This document shows positions 1 to 5,441 of a stretch of 5,517 nucleotides of DNA, one piece after another. Position numbers and translations under genes: made by a program. Origin of the DNA: CAZWVA01 sp964636885 (GTDB lineage Bacteria > Desulfobacterota_D > UBA1144 > Nemesobacterales > CSP1-2); NCBI GenBank assembly GCA_964636885.1, contig CAZWVA010000093.1:1-5517 (forward strand), written 5' to 3'. Position 1 is the first letter of the stretch; each line of letters starts with the position of its first letter. The notes under the pieces are model-generated. The model had not been told where the DNA came from and ran no database searches. It worked only from the letters and a program-made list of their open reading frames with translations.

Positions 1-316
1 GTCTTACCTTTATCATCCATCCCGCACCGTATGGGTCTTCATTTATGGTTTCGGGAGAATCGAGTAGGGCCTCATTTACCTCGACTACCTCGCCGCTTAA
101 GGGGGCGTAGAGGTCCGAAACCGATTTGGTGGACTCCACTCCACCAAAGGGGTCTCCCTTGGTAATCTCATCCCCTTCGCTTGGAAGCTCAACGTAAACG
201 ATTTCTCCGAGGGCGTCTTGGGCGTAACTGGTAATGCCGATTACGACTAGACCCTCCTCCAGTCTCGCCCATTCGTGTTCTTTTGTGTACTTAAGGTCCT
301 CTGGAGTCTCTAGCAT
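1..316 (-). CDS. gcvH: Glycine cleavage system H protein (3'-truncated by window edge)
   Basis: H protein is the lipoylated carrier of the glycine cleavage complex. It takes the aminomethyl group from P protein, presents it to T protein and is then reoxidised by dihydrolipoamide dehydrogenase. I translated the minus strand from the ATG at 316 and obtained 105 residues before the window ends; the family is usually about 125-130, so roughly 20 C-terminal residues are missing. The N-terminus (MLETPEDLKYTKEHEW) is typical, as are ITSYAQDALG (28-37) and the lipoyl-attachment motif ESTKSVSDLYAPLSGEV, with Lys64 as the expected modified residue. The end GAGWMIKV (97-104) is also characteristic. An AGGAG ribosome site (327-331) sits 10 nt upstream and follows directly on the gcvT stop codon; only 16 nt separate the two genes, which suggests one transcript and translational coupling. 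The family call is very secure. Confidence 0.96.
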   Translation of the reverse strand, partial: MLETPEDLKYTKEHEWARLEEGLVVIGITSYAQDALGEIVYVELPSEGDEITKGDPFGGVESTKSVSDLYAPLSGEVVEVNEALLDSPETINEDPYGAGWMIKVR

Positions 317-332
317 ATCGTATACTCTCCTT

Positions 333-1415
333 TTAGTGCTTTTTTATAAAGGGAATCGAAACGATTTTAGCCTTCCTTCGGTTTTTTCTAATCTCGATTT
401 CAACCTCGTTACCTGACTCTATATCGGTTCTTAGGTAGCCCATTCCGATGGGCTTTTCTAGGCTGGGGGATAGAGTGCCGCTTGTAACAGTACCGAGTAT
501 AACGTCGCCTTTCAATATAGGGTAGCCCTGCCTTGGGATTCCACGCTCTATCATCTCAAACCCCACGAGTCTTCTCTTGGGTCCCTCCTCCATGGTTTTA
601 AGAAGCGCTTCCTTCCCGATAAAATCCCCTTTGTCTATCTTTATAAACCTTCCTAGGCCGGCTTCAAGCGGGTTGGTATCCTCATCGATCTCATGTCCAT
701 AAAGCGGATAGCCCATCTCGATCCTAAGGGTATCCCTCGCGCCGAGTCCACAGGGTTGTATACCGTAGGGCTTTCCCTTCTCGAGGATCTCGTTCCAAAG
801 ACGAGGAGCGCTATTCCATGGGAGGAAGATCTCAAAACCGTCTTCTCCCGTATATCCCGTCCTTGATACTGTGATCTCAACCCCGTTCCAGCTCGTCAGT
901 TGAAAGCAGAACCTCTTTAGCATACCGAATCCACTTCCAAGAACCTCGTTTAATATACCCTGTGAGTTCGGACCTTGGAGTGCGAGTTGGGAGAACTCAG
1001 GACTCCTGTTGAATATCTCCACATCGAAACCGTTTCTCAGTCCTTTAACCCATTCGTAGTCCTTTTCGGTATTTACCGCGTTTACACATATGAGGAGGCA
1101 TTCATCCGAGAATCTATATACGATCACATCGTCCACCACACCGCCTCGGTGATTGCAAAAGAGGGTATACTGAGCCTGGAATCCCTCCAGTTTGCTCACA
1201 TCGTTTGTCGTAATCCGCTGGCAAAAGGTAACTGCATTCCTGCCCCGGATCTCAATCTCGCCCATATGACTTATGTCGAAGAGACCAGCCCGGTTTCTTA
1301 CTGCAATATGCTCCTCCCTTATCCCAGAGTATTCCACGGGCATCTCCCAGCCGGCAAACTCTACCATCTTCGCTCCCATCTGCCTGTGAACTCCGTATAA
1401 TGCGGTGCGATTCAT
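333..1415 (-). CDS. gcvT: Aminomethyltransferase (glycine cleavage system T protein)
   Basis: T protein is cytoplasmic. It transfers the methylene carbon from the aminomethyl-lipoyl arm of H protein to tetrahydrofolate, releasing ammonia and forming 5,10-methylene-THF. The 360-residue product has the normal family length. Visible family motifs are GAKMVEFAGWEMPVEY (14-29), FDISHMGE (46-53), GGVVDDVIVY (91-100, containing the conserved folate-site Asp pair 95/96), RTGYTGEDGFEIF (185-197), GARDTLRIEMGYPLYG (225-240) and VTSGTLSPSLEKPIGMGYL (310-328). The ATG at 1415 matches the usual start of the family (M-x-RT-x-LY). No clear Shine-Dalgarno sequence precedes it; only ACAAGA abuts the ATG. It is the first gene of a gcvT-gcvH unit, divergent from the repair gene. 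No glycine riboswitch is recognisable upstream. The gene is intact, with no missing key residue seen. Confidence 0.97.
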   Translation of the reverse strand: MNRTALYGVHRQMGAKMVEFAGWEMPVEYSGIREEHIAVRNRAGLFDISHMGEIEIRGRNAVTFCQRITTNDVSKLEGFQAQYTLFCNHRGGVVDDVIVYRFSDECLLICVNAVNTEKDYEWVKGLRNGFDVEIFNRSPEFSQLALQGPNSQGILNEVLGSGFGMLKRFCFQLTSWNGVEITVSRTGYTGEDGFEIFLPWNSAPRLWNEILEKGKPYGIQPCGLGARDTLRIEMGYPLYGHEIDEDTNPLEAGLGRFIKIDKGDFIGKEALLKTMEEGPKRRLVGFEMIERGIPRQGYPILKGDVILGTVTSGTLSPSLEKPIGMGYLRTDIESGNEVEIEIRKNRRKAKIVSIPFIKKH

Positions 1416-1425
1416 TCTTGTTTAT

Positions 1426-1454
1426 GAGTTAACATCAGAATATAAGGTTGTCAA
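1426..1454 (-). promoter_or_regulatory. Possible gcvT promoter
   Basis: On the minus strand a perfect TTGACA (1449-1454) is followed after 17 nt by TAACTC (1426-1431), a weak -10 that is preceded by TG one base before it, as in an extended -10 element. Transcription would then start around 1419-1420, only a few bases before the gcvT ATG, giving a nearly leaderless message. The -35 lies inside a small dyad, GGTT-N6-AACC (1446-1459). The -35 match is good, but the -10 match is poor. A TATAAA further upstream (around 1501-1506, minus) is an alternative -10 without a good -35. Confidence 0.25.
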
Positions 1455-1488
1455 TAACCGGTGGTTTCCTCTTTTCCCTAATCGGTTA
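1455..1488. repeat. Inverted repeat in the gcvT / repair-gene divergent region
   Basis: TAACCG at 1455-1460 and CGGTTA at 1483-1488 form a perfect 6-bp inverted repeat separated by 22 bases. Two more GGTT/AACC elements lie close by (GGTT at 1446 and at 1463). The arrangement could be operator half-sites between the divergent genes, or a weak hairpin if a gcvT transcript starts further upstream. The arms are short, so chance is possible. The rest of the 144-nt region (1416-1559) is AT-rich and holds no recognisable riboswitch or gene. Confidence 0.3.
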
Positions 1489-1539
1489 ATATGCTACTAT
1501 TTTATACTACCTGAATCTGGCTTTTGCTGTGTGTCCTTG

Positions 1540-1548
1540 TATTATATT
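1540..1548 (+). promoter_or_regulatory. Possible -10 element of the repair gene
   Basis: TATTATATT contains two overlapping 5/6 matches to TATAAT (1540-1545 and 1543-1548). No good -35 lies at the expected distance upstream. If it is used, transcription would begin about 5-8 nt before the ATG at 1560, which would fit the missing Shine-Dalgarno sequence. The call rests on base composition and position only. Confidence 0.2.
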
Positions 1549-1559
1549 CCAAAACCCAG

Positions 1560-2213
1560 ATGAGTAGATCAAAACGGATTAGGGAATTCTATAATGCCCT
1601 ATACAAGCGCTACGGCCCTCAGGGATGGTGGCCTGCAAGCAACGAGCTTGAATGTATGCTTGGGGCCATACTCACGCAGAATACCGCATGGAAAAACGTC
1701 GAGAGGGCCCTAGAAAACCTTAAAAGAGAGGGTCTAATCTCGATAGAGAAACTGGCCTCGATTCCGCTCCACTCTCTTGCCAACCTCATACGTCCATCCG
1801 GGTATTTCAATCAAAAGGCGGTGAAAATCAAGAACCTCGTTAGGTTCATAATTGAAGACTATGGCGGTGACATCAGGAGGATGTTTGAAGAGGACAAAGA
1901 GAAGCTCAGGGAGGGGCTTCTGGGTATAAAGGGAATCGGCCCCGAAACGGCCGATAGCATAATGCTTTATGCAGGGAATAAGCCCGTATTCGTCGTGGAT
2001 TCCTATACTTATAGGGTCCTTTCAAGACATGGCCTGATTCCCGAAGAGGCCGGTTACGGGGAAATACAGGAGCTCTTTATGGATTCGTTTCCCGAGGATG
2101 CACGGTTATTTAACGAGTATCACGCCCTGCTTGTAAAACTAGGGAAAGAGCACTGTAGGAGGAGCCCTCTATGCGAGGGATGTCCACTTGAATACGATCC
2201 GCATGGGGTCTAA
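1560..2213 (+). CDS. Endonuclease III-related HhH-GPD DNA glycosylase (COG2231-like)
   Basis: This is a predicted base-excision-repair glycosylase of the HhH-GPD superfamily. It resembles the group of endonuclease III relatives that includes Helicobacter MagIII (3-methyladenine glycosylase) more than Nth itself. From the ATG at 1560 it has 217 residues. Family features are YGPQGWWP (17-24), GAILTQNTAWKNVE (35-48), IRPSGYFNQKA (77-87), the helix-hairpin-helix GIKGIGPETADS (122-133) and VFVVDSYTYRVL (143-154). Asp147 aligns with catalytic Asp138 of E. coli Nth. The position of the Nth lyase lysine (Lys120) holds Glu129, so a monofunctional glycosylase is inferred. The C-terminal cluster motif is CRRSPLCEGC (199-208), with no fourth cysteine. 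An in-frame TTG at 1524 would add 12 hydrophobic residues, but it lacks a ribosome site and the family usually starts near the chosen ATG. That ATG also lacks a clear Shine-Dalgarno sequence. The substrate cannot be read from the sequence. Confidence 0.88.
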   Translation: MSRSKRIREFYNALYKRYGPQGWWPASNELECMLGAILTQNTAWKNVERALENLKREGLISIEKLASIPLHSLANLIRPSGYFNQKAVKIKNLVRFIIEDYGGDIRRMFEEDKEKLREGLLGIKGIGPETADSIMLYAGNKPVFVVDSYTYRVLSRHGLIPEEAGYGEIQELFMDSFPEDARLFNEYHALLVKLGKEHCRRSPLCEGCPLEYDPHGV

Positions 2214-2245
2214 AGAGACCCGAATCGATTTATAAATCCCATCGG
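2206..2245. other. Convergent-gene intergenic inverted repeats, possible weak terminator
   Basis: GGGTCT (2206-2211), loop AAAG, AGACCC (2216-2221) is a perfect 6-bp hairpin that contains the repair gene's stop codon. It is followed by an interrupted dyad at 2220-2245 whose core GATTTATAAATC (2227-2238) is a perfect 12-bp palindrome. The two elements overlap by two bases. The position between convergent ends suits transcription termination in both directions. However, neither strand shows a U-tract after a stem, so this is not a canonical intrinsic terminator. Nothing else stands out in the remainder of the region up to 2290, apart from GCGATCGC next to the rplT stop. Confidence 0.3.
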
Positions 2246-2290
2246 CTTGGTCCCGTTATTACGGTGATGATAGGGATAGGAGGCGATCGC

Positions 2291-2644
2291 TTAATTTAGG
2301 CTCGCCTTGGCGGTATCCACAACCGCCCTGAAGCTTTCGGGTTCCCTTACCGCCATATCGGCTAGGTTCTTTCTGTCAATCTCTATACCCGCTTTTTTAA
2401 GAGCCCCCATAAACCCGCTGTAAGAGAGCCCGTATGGTCTTACAGCCGCATTTATCCTTGTGATCCATAGCCTCCTAAAGTCGCGCTTTCTCTGACGTCT
2501 ATCCCTATAGGAATAGGAAAGGGCGCGGAGTATGGTCTCTTTTACCCTTCTAAGGTTCGTTCTCCTCCTTCCCCAGTAGCCTTTGGCGAGTTTAAAAAGC
2601 CTCTTTTTTCTTTTTCTTGAAGCGACTCCTCTTTTTATTCTCAT
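2291..2644 (-). CDS. rplT: 50S ribosomal protein L20
   Basis: L20 binds 23S rRNA early in 50S assembly; in E. coli and Bacillus it also represses its own operon by binding leader RNA. The 117-residue, highly basic product has the usual length. It carries the family blocks MRIKRGVASRKRKKR (1-15), KLAKGYWGRR (18-27), YSYRDRRQRKRDFRRLWITR (44-63) and INAAVRPYGLSYSGF (64-78), followed by LKKAGIEIDRKNLADMAV (81-98). It starts MRIKRG rather than the common MPRVKRG, which is a minor variation. A strong GGAGG (2655-2659) lies 10 nt before the ATG at 2644. It is the last gene of the thrS-infC-rpmI-rplT run. An unusually long 86-nt spacer separates it from rpmI. The pheS/pheT genes that often follow in other bacteria are absent; the next gene is convergent. 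Confidence 0.98.
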   Translation of the reverse strand: MRIKRGVASRKRKKRLFKLAKGYWGRRRTNLRRVKETILRALSYSYRDRRQRKRDFRRLWITRINAAVRPYGLSYSGFMGALKKAGIEIDRKNLADMAVREPESFRAVVDTAKASLN

Positions 2645-2695
2645 GACTTCTTCTCCTCCAGTCTCAGGTCAGCAGGCCGCATACACCGTTTAGCC

Positions 2696-2724
2696 ATTAT
2701 ACACGATACGTATCGATCTTGCAT
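2696..2724 (-). promoter_or_regulatory. Possible internal promoter before rplT
   Basis: In the rpmI-rplT spacer the minus strand reads a perfect TATAAT (2696-2701). Seventeen nt upstream is ATGCAA (2719-2724), a 3/6 match to the -35 consensus. The spacer carries the perfect 12-bp palindrome CGATACGTATCG (2704-2715), placed where a repressor could block polymerase. A start near 2689 would give a leader of about 45 nt containing the strong rplT ribosome site. The alternative is that the region is purely an RNA regulatory leader of the polycistronic message. Confidence 0.35.
2704..2715. repeat. 12-bp perfect palindrome in rpmI-rplT spacer
   Basis: CGATACGTATCG equals its own reverse complement and lies 2 bases from the TATAAT on its upstream side as read on the minus strand. 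It could be a protein-binding site or, as RNA, a very weak stem. It is reported as a visible structure without an assigned function. Confidence 0.5.
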
Positions 2725-2730
2725 CCTATT

Positions 2731-2934
2731 TTAAAGATAAGGCACGTATTTTCTTATTCTTTTTGCCTCTACCCCCTCAACATAATCGGCAGAACCGAGT
2801 CTTCTCATCCTCTTCCTACCCTTTTTCTCGTTTGAATGGCTCTTCCCGCCATGCCACCTCTTTATCTTTCCGGTTGCCGTGACCTTGAATCTCTTGGCGG
2901 CGCTCCTATTCGTTTTTACCTTTATTTTTGCCAT
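2731..2934 (-). CDS. rpmI: 50S ribosomal protein L35
   Basis: L35 is a small basic protein of the large ribosomal subunit. The 67 residues match the family length. They show the standard start MAKIKVKTNRSAAKRFKVT, the central GKIKRWHGGKSHSNEKK (22-38), and the KGRKRMRRLG block (38-47). The C-terminus ends IRKYVPYL, close to the usual family ending. The start ATG at 2934 is preceded by TAAGG-like AAGGA (2941-2945) 6 nt away. It lies 15 nt after the infC stop and is clearly cotranscribed with it. Bacterial genomes very often place this gene between infC and rplT, and that context supports the call. No anomaly was seen in the coding sequence. Confidence 0.98.
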   Translation of the reverse strand: MAKIKVKTNRSAAKRFKVTATGKIKRWHGGKSHSNEKKGRKRMRRLGSADYVEGVEAKRIRKYVPYL

Positions 2935-2949
2935 ACGGTTTCCTTGCCT

Positions 2950-3465
2950 CTAGGATTTTTTCTTTGGTGAGATGACCATTATCAGGTTCTTCCCTTCTAG
3001 CTTTGGAGGGGAGTCAACCGCTCCCACATCGGATACCCTTCCTATTATCTTATCGGCAAGCCCCATCCCGATCTCGAAATGAGTGATCTCTCTCCCTCTA
3101 AAGAATATCCTTATCTTAACCTTGTCCCCATCCTGCAAGAATCCCCTGATGTGGTTTATCTTAACGTCGAGGTCGTGTTCGCCTATATTCGGACGGAACT
3201 TGACCTCTTTTATTGACTGTGCCTTCTGTTTCTTGGCTCCAGCCTGTTTCTTTAGCTCGTACTTATACTTGCCGTAATCCATAAGCCTGCATACGGGCGG
3301 ATTGGCGTTTGGTGCGACCTCGACCAGATCAACCCCTTGCTCTTCTGCCATCCTCAGAGCCTCATAAATCGGTAGTATCCCCACCTGCTTTCCATCCGCT
3401 GTTACGACCCTCACTTCTTTTGCCCTTATTCTTTGATTTATACGAACTTCGGGTTCCTTAGATAT
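2950..3465 (-). CDS. infC: Translation initiation factor IF-3, likely AUA start
   Basis: IF3 binds the 30S subunit, prevents premature 50S joining and checks the start codon and initiator tRNA. The signature APNANPPVCRLMDYGKYKYE spans 51-70 (numbering from the AUA), followed by a Lys/Gln-rich linker (72-87). The C-terminal domain contains KFRPNIGEHD, FFRGREITH and the family end MVISPKKKS. The first conventional start codon in frame is GTG at 3414, which gives 154 residues. The 17 codons upstream are open and encode VRINQRIRAKE, the conserved beginning of IF3, so GTG is too late. No in-frame ATG, GTG or TTG exists between the thrS stop and GTG 3414. AUA at 3465-3463 has AAGGTG 8 nt before it and gives 171 residues, near the usual 170-180. 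A second AUA at 3441 is a weaker alternative. The family call is certain; the start is inferred. Confidence 0.93.
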   Translation of the reverse strand: MSKEPEVRINQRIRAKEVRVVTADGKQVGILPIYEALRMAEEQGVDLVEVAPNANPPVCRLMDYGKYKYELKKQAGAKKQKAQSIKEVKFRPNIGEHDLDVKINHIRGFLQDGDKVKIRIFFRGREITHFEIGMGLADKIIGRVSDVGAVDSPPKLEGKNLIMVISPKKKS

Positions 3466-3479
3466 GACTCTTGCACCTT
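3463..3479 (-). promoter_or_regulatory. infC ribosome site with non-canonical AUA start
   Basis: On the minus strand AAGGTG (3474-3479) is followed after 8 nt by ATA (3465-3463), then codons for SKEPEVRINQ. The purine-rich site lies just after the thrS stop codon (3486-3484). The E. coli infC start is AUU, which lets IF3 repress its own synthesis by discriminating against weak start codons. AUA is discriminated in the same way, so an equivalent autoregulatory loop is inferred. The alternative starts are AUA 3441, whose nearest AAGGA is 13 nt away, and GTG 3414. Confidence 0.6.
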
Positions 3480-3483
3480 TCCT

Positions 3484-5427
3484 TTACTTGTATTCTTCTC
3501 CTTCCCTCCACCTGTACGGGTCGTTTTCCCTTTCAATCAGGTTCAAAAATCCCTCAACCGTCATTGGAGGAAGGTTTTTTCCACCGTGCCTTCTCGGTGA
3601 TACCGTTCCGGTCTCGGCCTCTTTATTGCCTACGACTAGAAGGTAGGGGACCTTTTCGATCTGTGCCTCCCTCACCTTGAATCCGAGCTTTTCGTTTCTA
3701 AAGTCCTTTTCTGCTCTAAGGTTGTTTTTCCTTAGAGCCTCGTATACGCCTTCCGCATAGGGAATCTGTTCCTCCCCGATAGTGGCGACACGGACCTGAA
3801 CCGGGCTTAGCCATAGTGGAAAAGCCCCGCCATAATGCTCTATTAAGATTCCAAAAAACCTCTCAAAAGAGCCGAATATCGCCCTGTGTATCATAATCGG
3901 TGTATGGCGTTTGTTGTCGTCTCCCACAAAATTCATCTCGAATCTTTCAGGGAGATTAAAATCTACCTGAACCGTAGAGCATTGCCAAGCTCTACCGAGA
4001 ACGTCCTTTATCTTTAGGTCTATCTTTGGACCGTAGAATGCGCCTCCGCCTTCATCCACCTCGTAATTCAGCCCTTTGGCCCTAAGGGCGTTTTGAAGGG
4101 CCTCTGTGGCTCTCTCCCAGTTCTCTTCGCTTCCCACGAATCTTTCGGGACGTGTGGAGAGATAGACCTCGTAATCGTCGAAGCCGAAGGTCTTAAGGAA
4201 GAATACCGTTAAATCGAGTACCCCTCTTACTTCCTCTTCTATCTGGTCTGGTCTGCAGAATATGTGTGCGTCGTCCTGAGAAAACCCTCTTACCCTAAGG
4301 AGTCCGTGAAGAACCCCTGAGCGTTCGTATCTATAAACGGTCCCTATTTCGGCCCAGCGAAGAGGCAGGTCTTTATAGCTTCTCACCCCGGATTTGTAGA
4401 TCATGATGTGAAACGGGCAGGTCATGGGCTTTATCTGATAGGCGATGTTTTCCACCTCCATCGGGGAATACATGTTCTCGCGGTAGAAATCAAGGTGACC
4501 GCTCGTATGCCACAGGTCGAGTTTGGCGATGTGAGGGGTAAATAGAATGTCGTATCCACGGCGTTCGTGCTCATTGCGCCAGAGGTCCTCGATGATTCTC
4601 CTCACCCTTGCCCCCTTTGGATGCCAGAGCACTAGCCCCGGTCCGATATCGTCTTGGATACTAAATAGGTCGAGTTCCCTTCCAAGCCTTCTATGGTCAC
4701 GTCTTTTGGCCTCTTCGAGCTTTGCAAGATACTCTTCCAGGTCCTTCCTGTTTGAAAAAGCGGTTCCATATATCCTCTGAAGCATCGGATTCCTCTCGTC
4801 CCCACGCCAATACGCTCCGGCAATGCTGAGGAGTTTAAACGCCTTTACGAAGCCAGTTGATGGGGCGTGAGGACCCCTACACAGGTCATACCAGCCGTTC
4901 TGTTCGTATATCGTGATCTCTGCATCAGGAGGGAGATCGTTTATTATCTCTACCTTGTATGTCTCTCCCGTCTCCTTAAAGGTCCTTAAGGCCTCTTCCC
5001 TCGATACCTTCCTTCTGATAAGGGGTTTATCCGCCTCTATGATCTCCTTCATCCTTGCCTCTATCCTCTCTAGGTCCTCAGGTATAAACCCGCGTGGAAA
5101 ATCGAAGTCGTAGTAGAACCCATTCTCGATAACCGGGCCTATTGTGACCTTGGCCTCCGGGAAGAGACCCTGAACCGCCTCCGCCATGACGTGGGCGGCT
5201 GTGTGCCTTATGAGATCAAGCCCTGCTGGGGAATCCAAAGAGACCGGTTCAACCGTAGAGTCCGAATCCAGCTCAAACCAGAAATCCACGAGCCTTCCGT
5301 TTACTTTTGCACCGATCACACCGTTTCCGATTCCAAGGGATCTAAACACTTCGCCGACAGATGTTCCCTTCGGAAAGGTCCTTGTTGCTCCGTTCGGAAG
5401 CCTTATCTCTACTTCATCCATACCCAT
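3484..5427 (-). CDS. thrS: Threonyl-tRNA synthetase
   Basis: This cytoplasmic class II synthetase charges tRNA-Thr and hydrolyses mischarged Ser-tRNA-Thr. The 647-residue product has full length and the complete domain order. A TGS domain covers about 3-62. The editing domain has HTAAH (75-79) and CRGPH (183-187), supplying His75, His79, Cys183 and His187. The catalytic core covers about 245-540 and the anticodon-binding domain about 542-640. The zinc ligands that recognise threonine are present: Cys337 (MTCPFH), His388 (FSQDDAHIF) and His514 (IMIHRAIFGS). Motif 2 is RYERSGVLHGLLRVRGF (366-382). Motif 3 includes GSFERFFGILIEHYGG (519-534). ATG 5427 and ATG 5421 are both possible starts, and neither has a clear Shine-Dalgarno sequence. 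It lies 13 nt after tRNA-Val and 18 nt before the proposed infC start. No E. coli-like thrS operator is discernible in this short leader. Confidence 0.99.
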   Translation of the reverse strand: MGMDEVEIRLPNGATRTFPKGTSVGEVFRSLGIGNGVIGAKVNGRLVDFWFELDSDSTVEPVSLDSPAGLDLIRHTAAHVMAEAVQGLFPEAKVTIGPVIENGFYYDFDFPRGFIPEDLERIEARMKEIIEADKPLIRRKVSREEALRTFKETGETYKVEIINDLPPDAEITIYEQNGWYDLCRGPHAPSTGFVKAFKLLSIAGAYWRGDERNPMLQRIYGTAFSNRKDLEEYLAKLEEAKRRDHRRLGRELDLFSIQDDIGPGLVLWHPKGARVRRIIEDLWRNEHERRGYDILFTPHIAKLDLWHTSGHLDFYRENMYSPMEVENIAYQIKPMTCPFHIMIYKSGVRSYKDLPLRWAEIGTVYRYERSGVLHGLLRVRGFSQDDAHIFCRPDQIEEEVRGVLDLTVFFLKTFGFDDYEVYLSTRPERFVGSEENWERATEALQNALRAKGLNYEVDEGGGAFYGPKIDLKIKDVLGRAWQCSTVQVDFNLPERFEMNFVGDDNKRHTPIMIHRAIFGSFERFFGILIEHYGGAFPLWLSPVQVRVATIGEEQIPYAEGVYEALRKNNLRAEKDFRNEKLGFKVREAQIEKVPYLLVVGNKEAETGTVSPRRHGGKNLPPMTVEGFLNLIERENDPYRWREGEEYK

Positions 5428-5429
5428 TT

Positions 5430-5441
5430 ATAGAATTCTAT
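5430..5441. repeat. 12-bp perfect palindrome between tRNA-Val and thrS
   Basis: ATAGAATTCTAT is self-complementary. It begins at the last base of the tRNA CCA and ends 2 nt before the thrS ATG, filling nearly the whole 13-nt gap. As RNA it could form only a 4-bp AU-rich stem with an AAUU loop. It may mark a processing site or a protein-binding site, or be chance. No function is assigned. Confidence 0.45.

Noticed and set aside
975..1400. 141-codon open frame on the plus strand inside gcvT
   Set aside because: It lies wholly antisense to a strongly conserved gene, its translation resembles no known family, and it has the look of a shadow frame.
1416..1559. Possible glycine riboswitch upstream of gcvT
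   Set aside because: The region is AT-rich and shows none of the conserved stems or purine-rich core of the tandem glycine aptamer. The only strong pairing is one 6-bp dyad.
1524..1559. TTG start adding 12 residues to the repair glycosylase
   Set aside because: The extra segment MLCVLVLYSKTQ has no ribosome site and no resemblance to the family N-terminus; ATG 1560 is the better start.
2283..2290. GCGATCGC octamer next to the rplT stop
   Set aside because: It matches the cyanobacterial HIP1 octamer, but I noticed only this one copy and the genes do not suggest a cyanobacterium, so chance is the simpler reading.
3466..3486. Further N-terminal extension of IF3 to the thrS stop, since RKGARV resembles E. 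coli KGGKRV
   Set aside because: No plausible start codon lies upstream of the AUA in this stretch, and the bases are needed as the ribosome-binding site; the resemblance is probably accidental.
5428..5440. T-box or E. coli-type thrS operator before thrS
   Set aside because: Only 13 nt separate the tRNA from the thrS start, too little for a T-box leader or a multi-domain operator.
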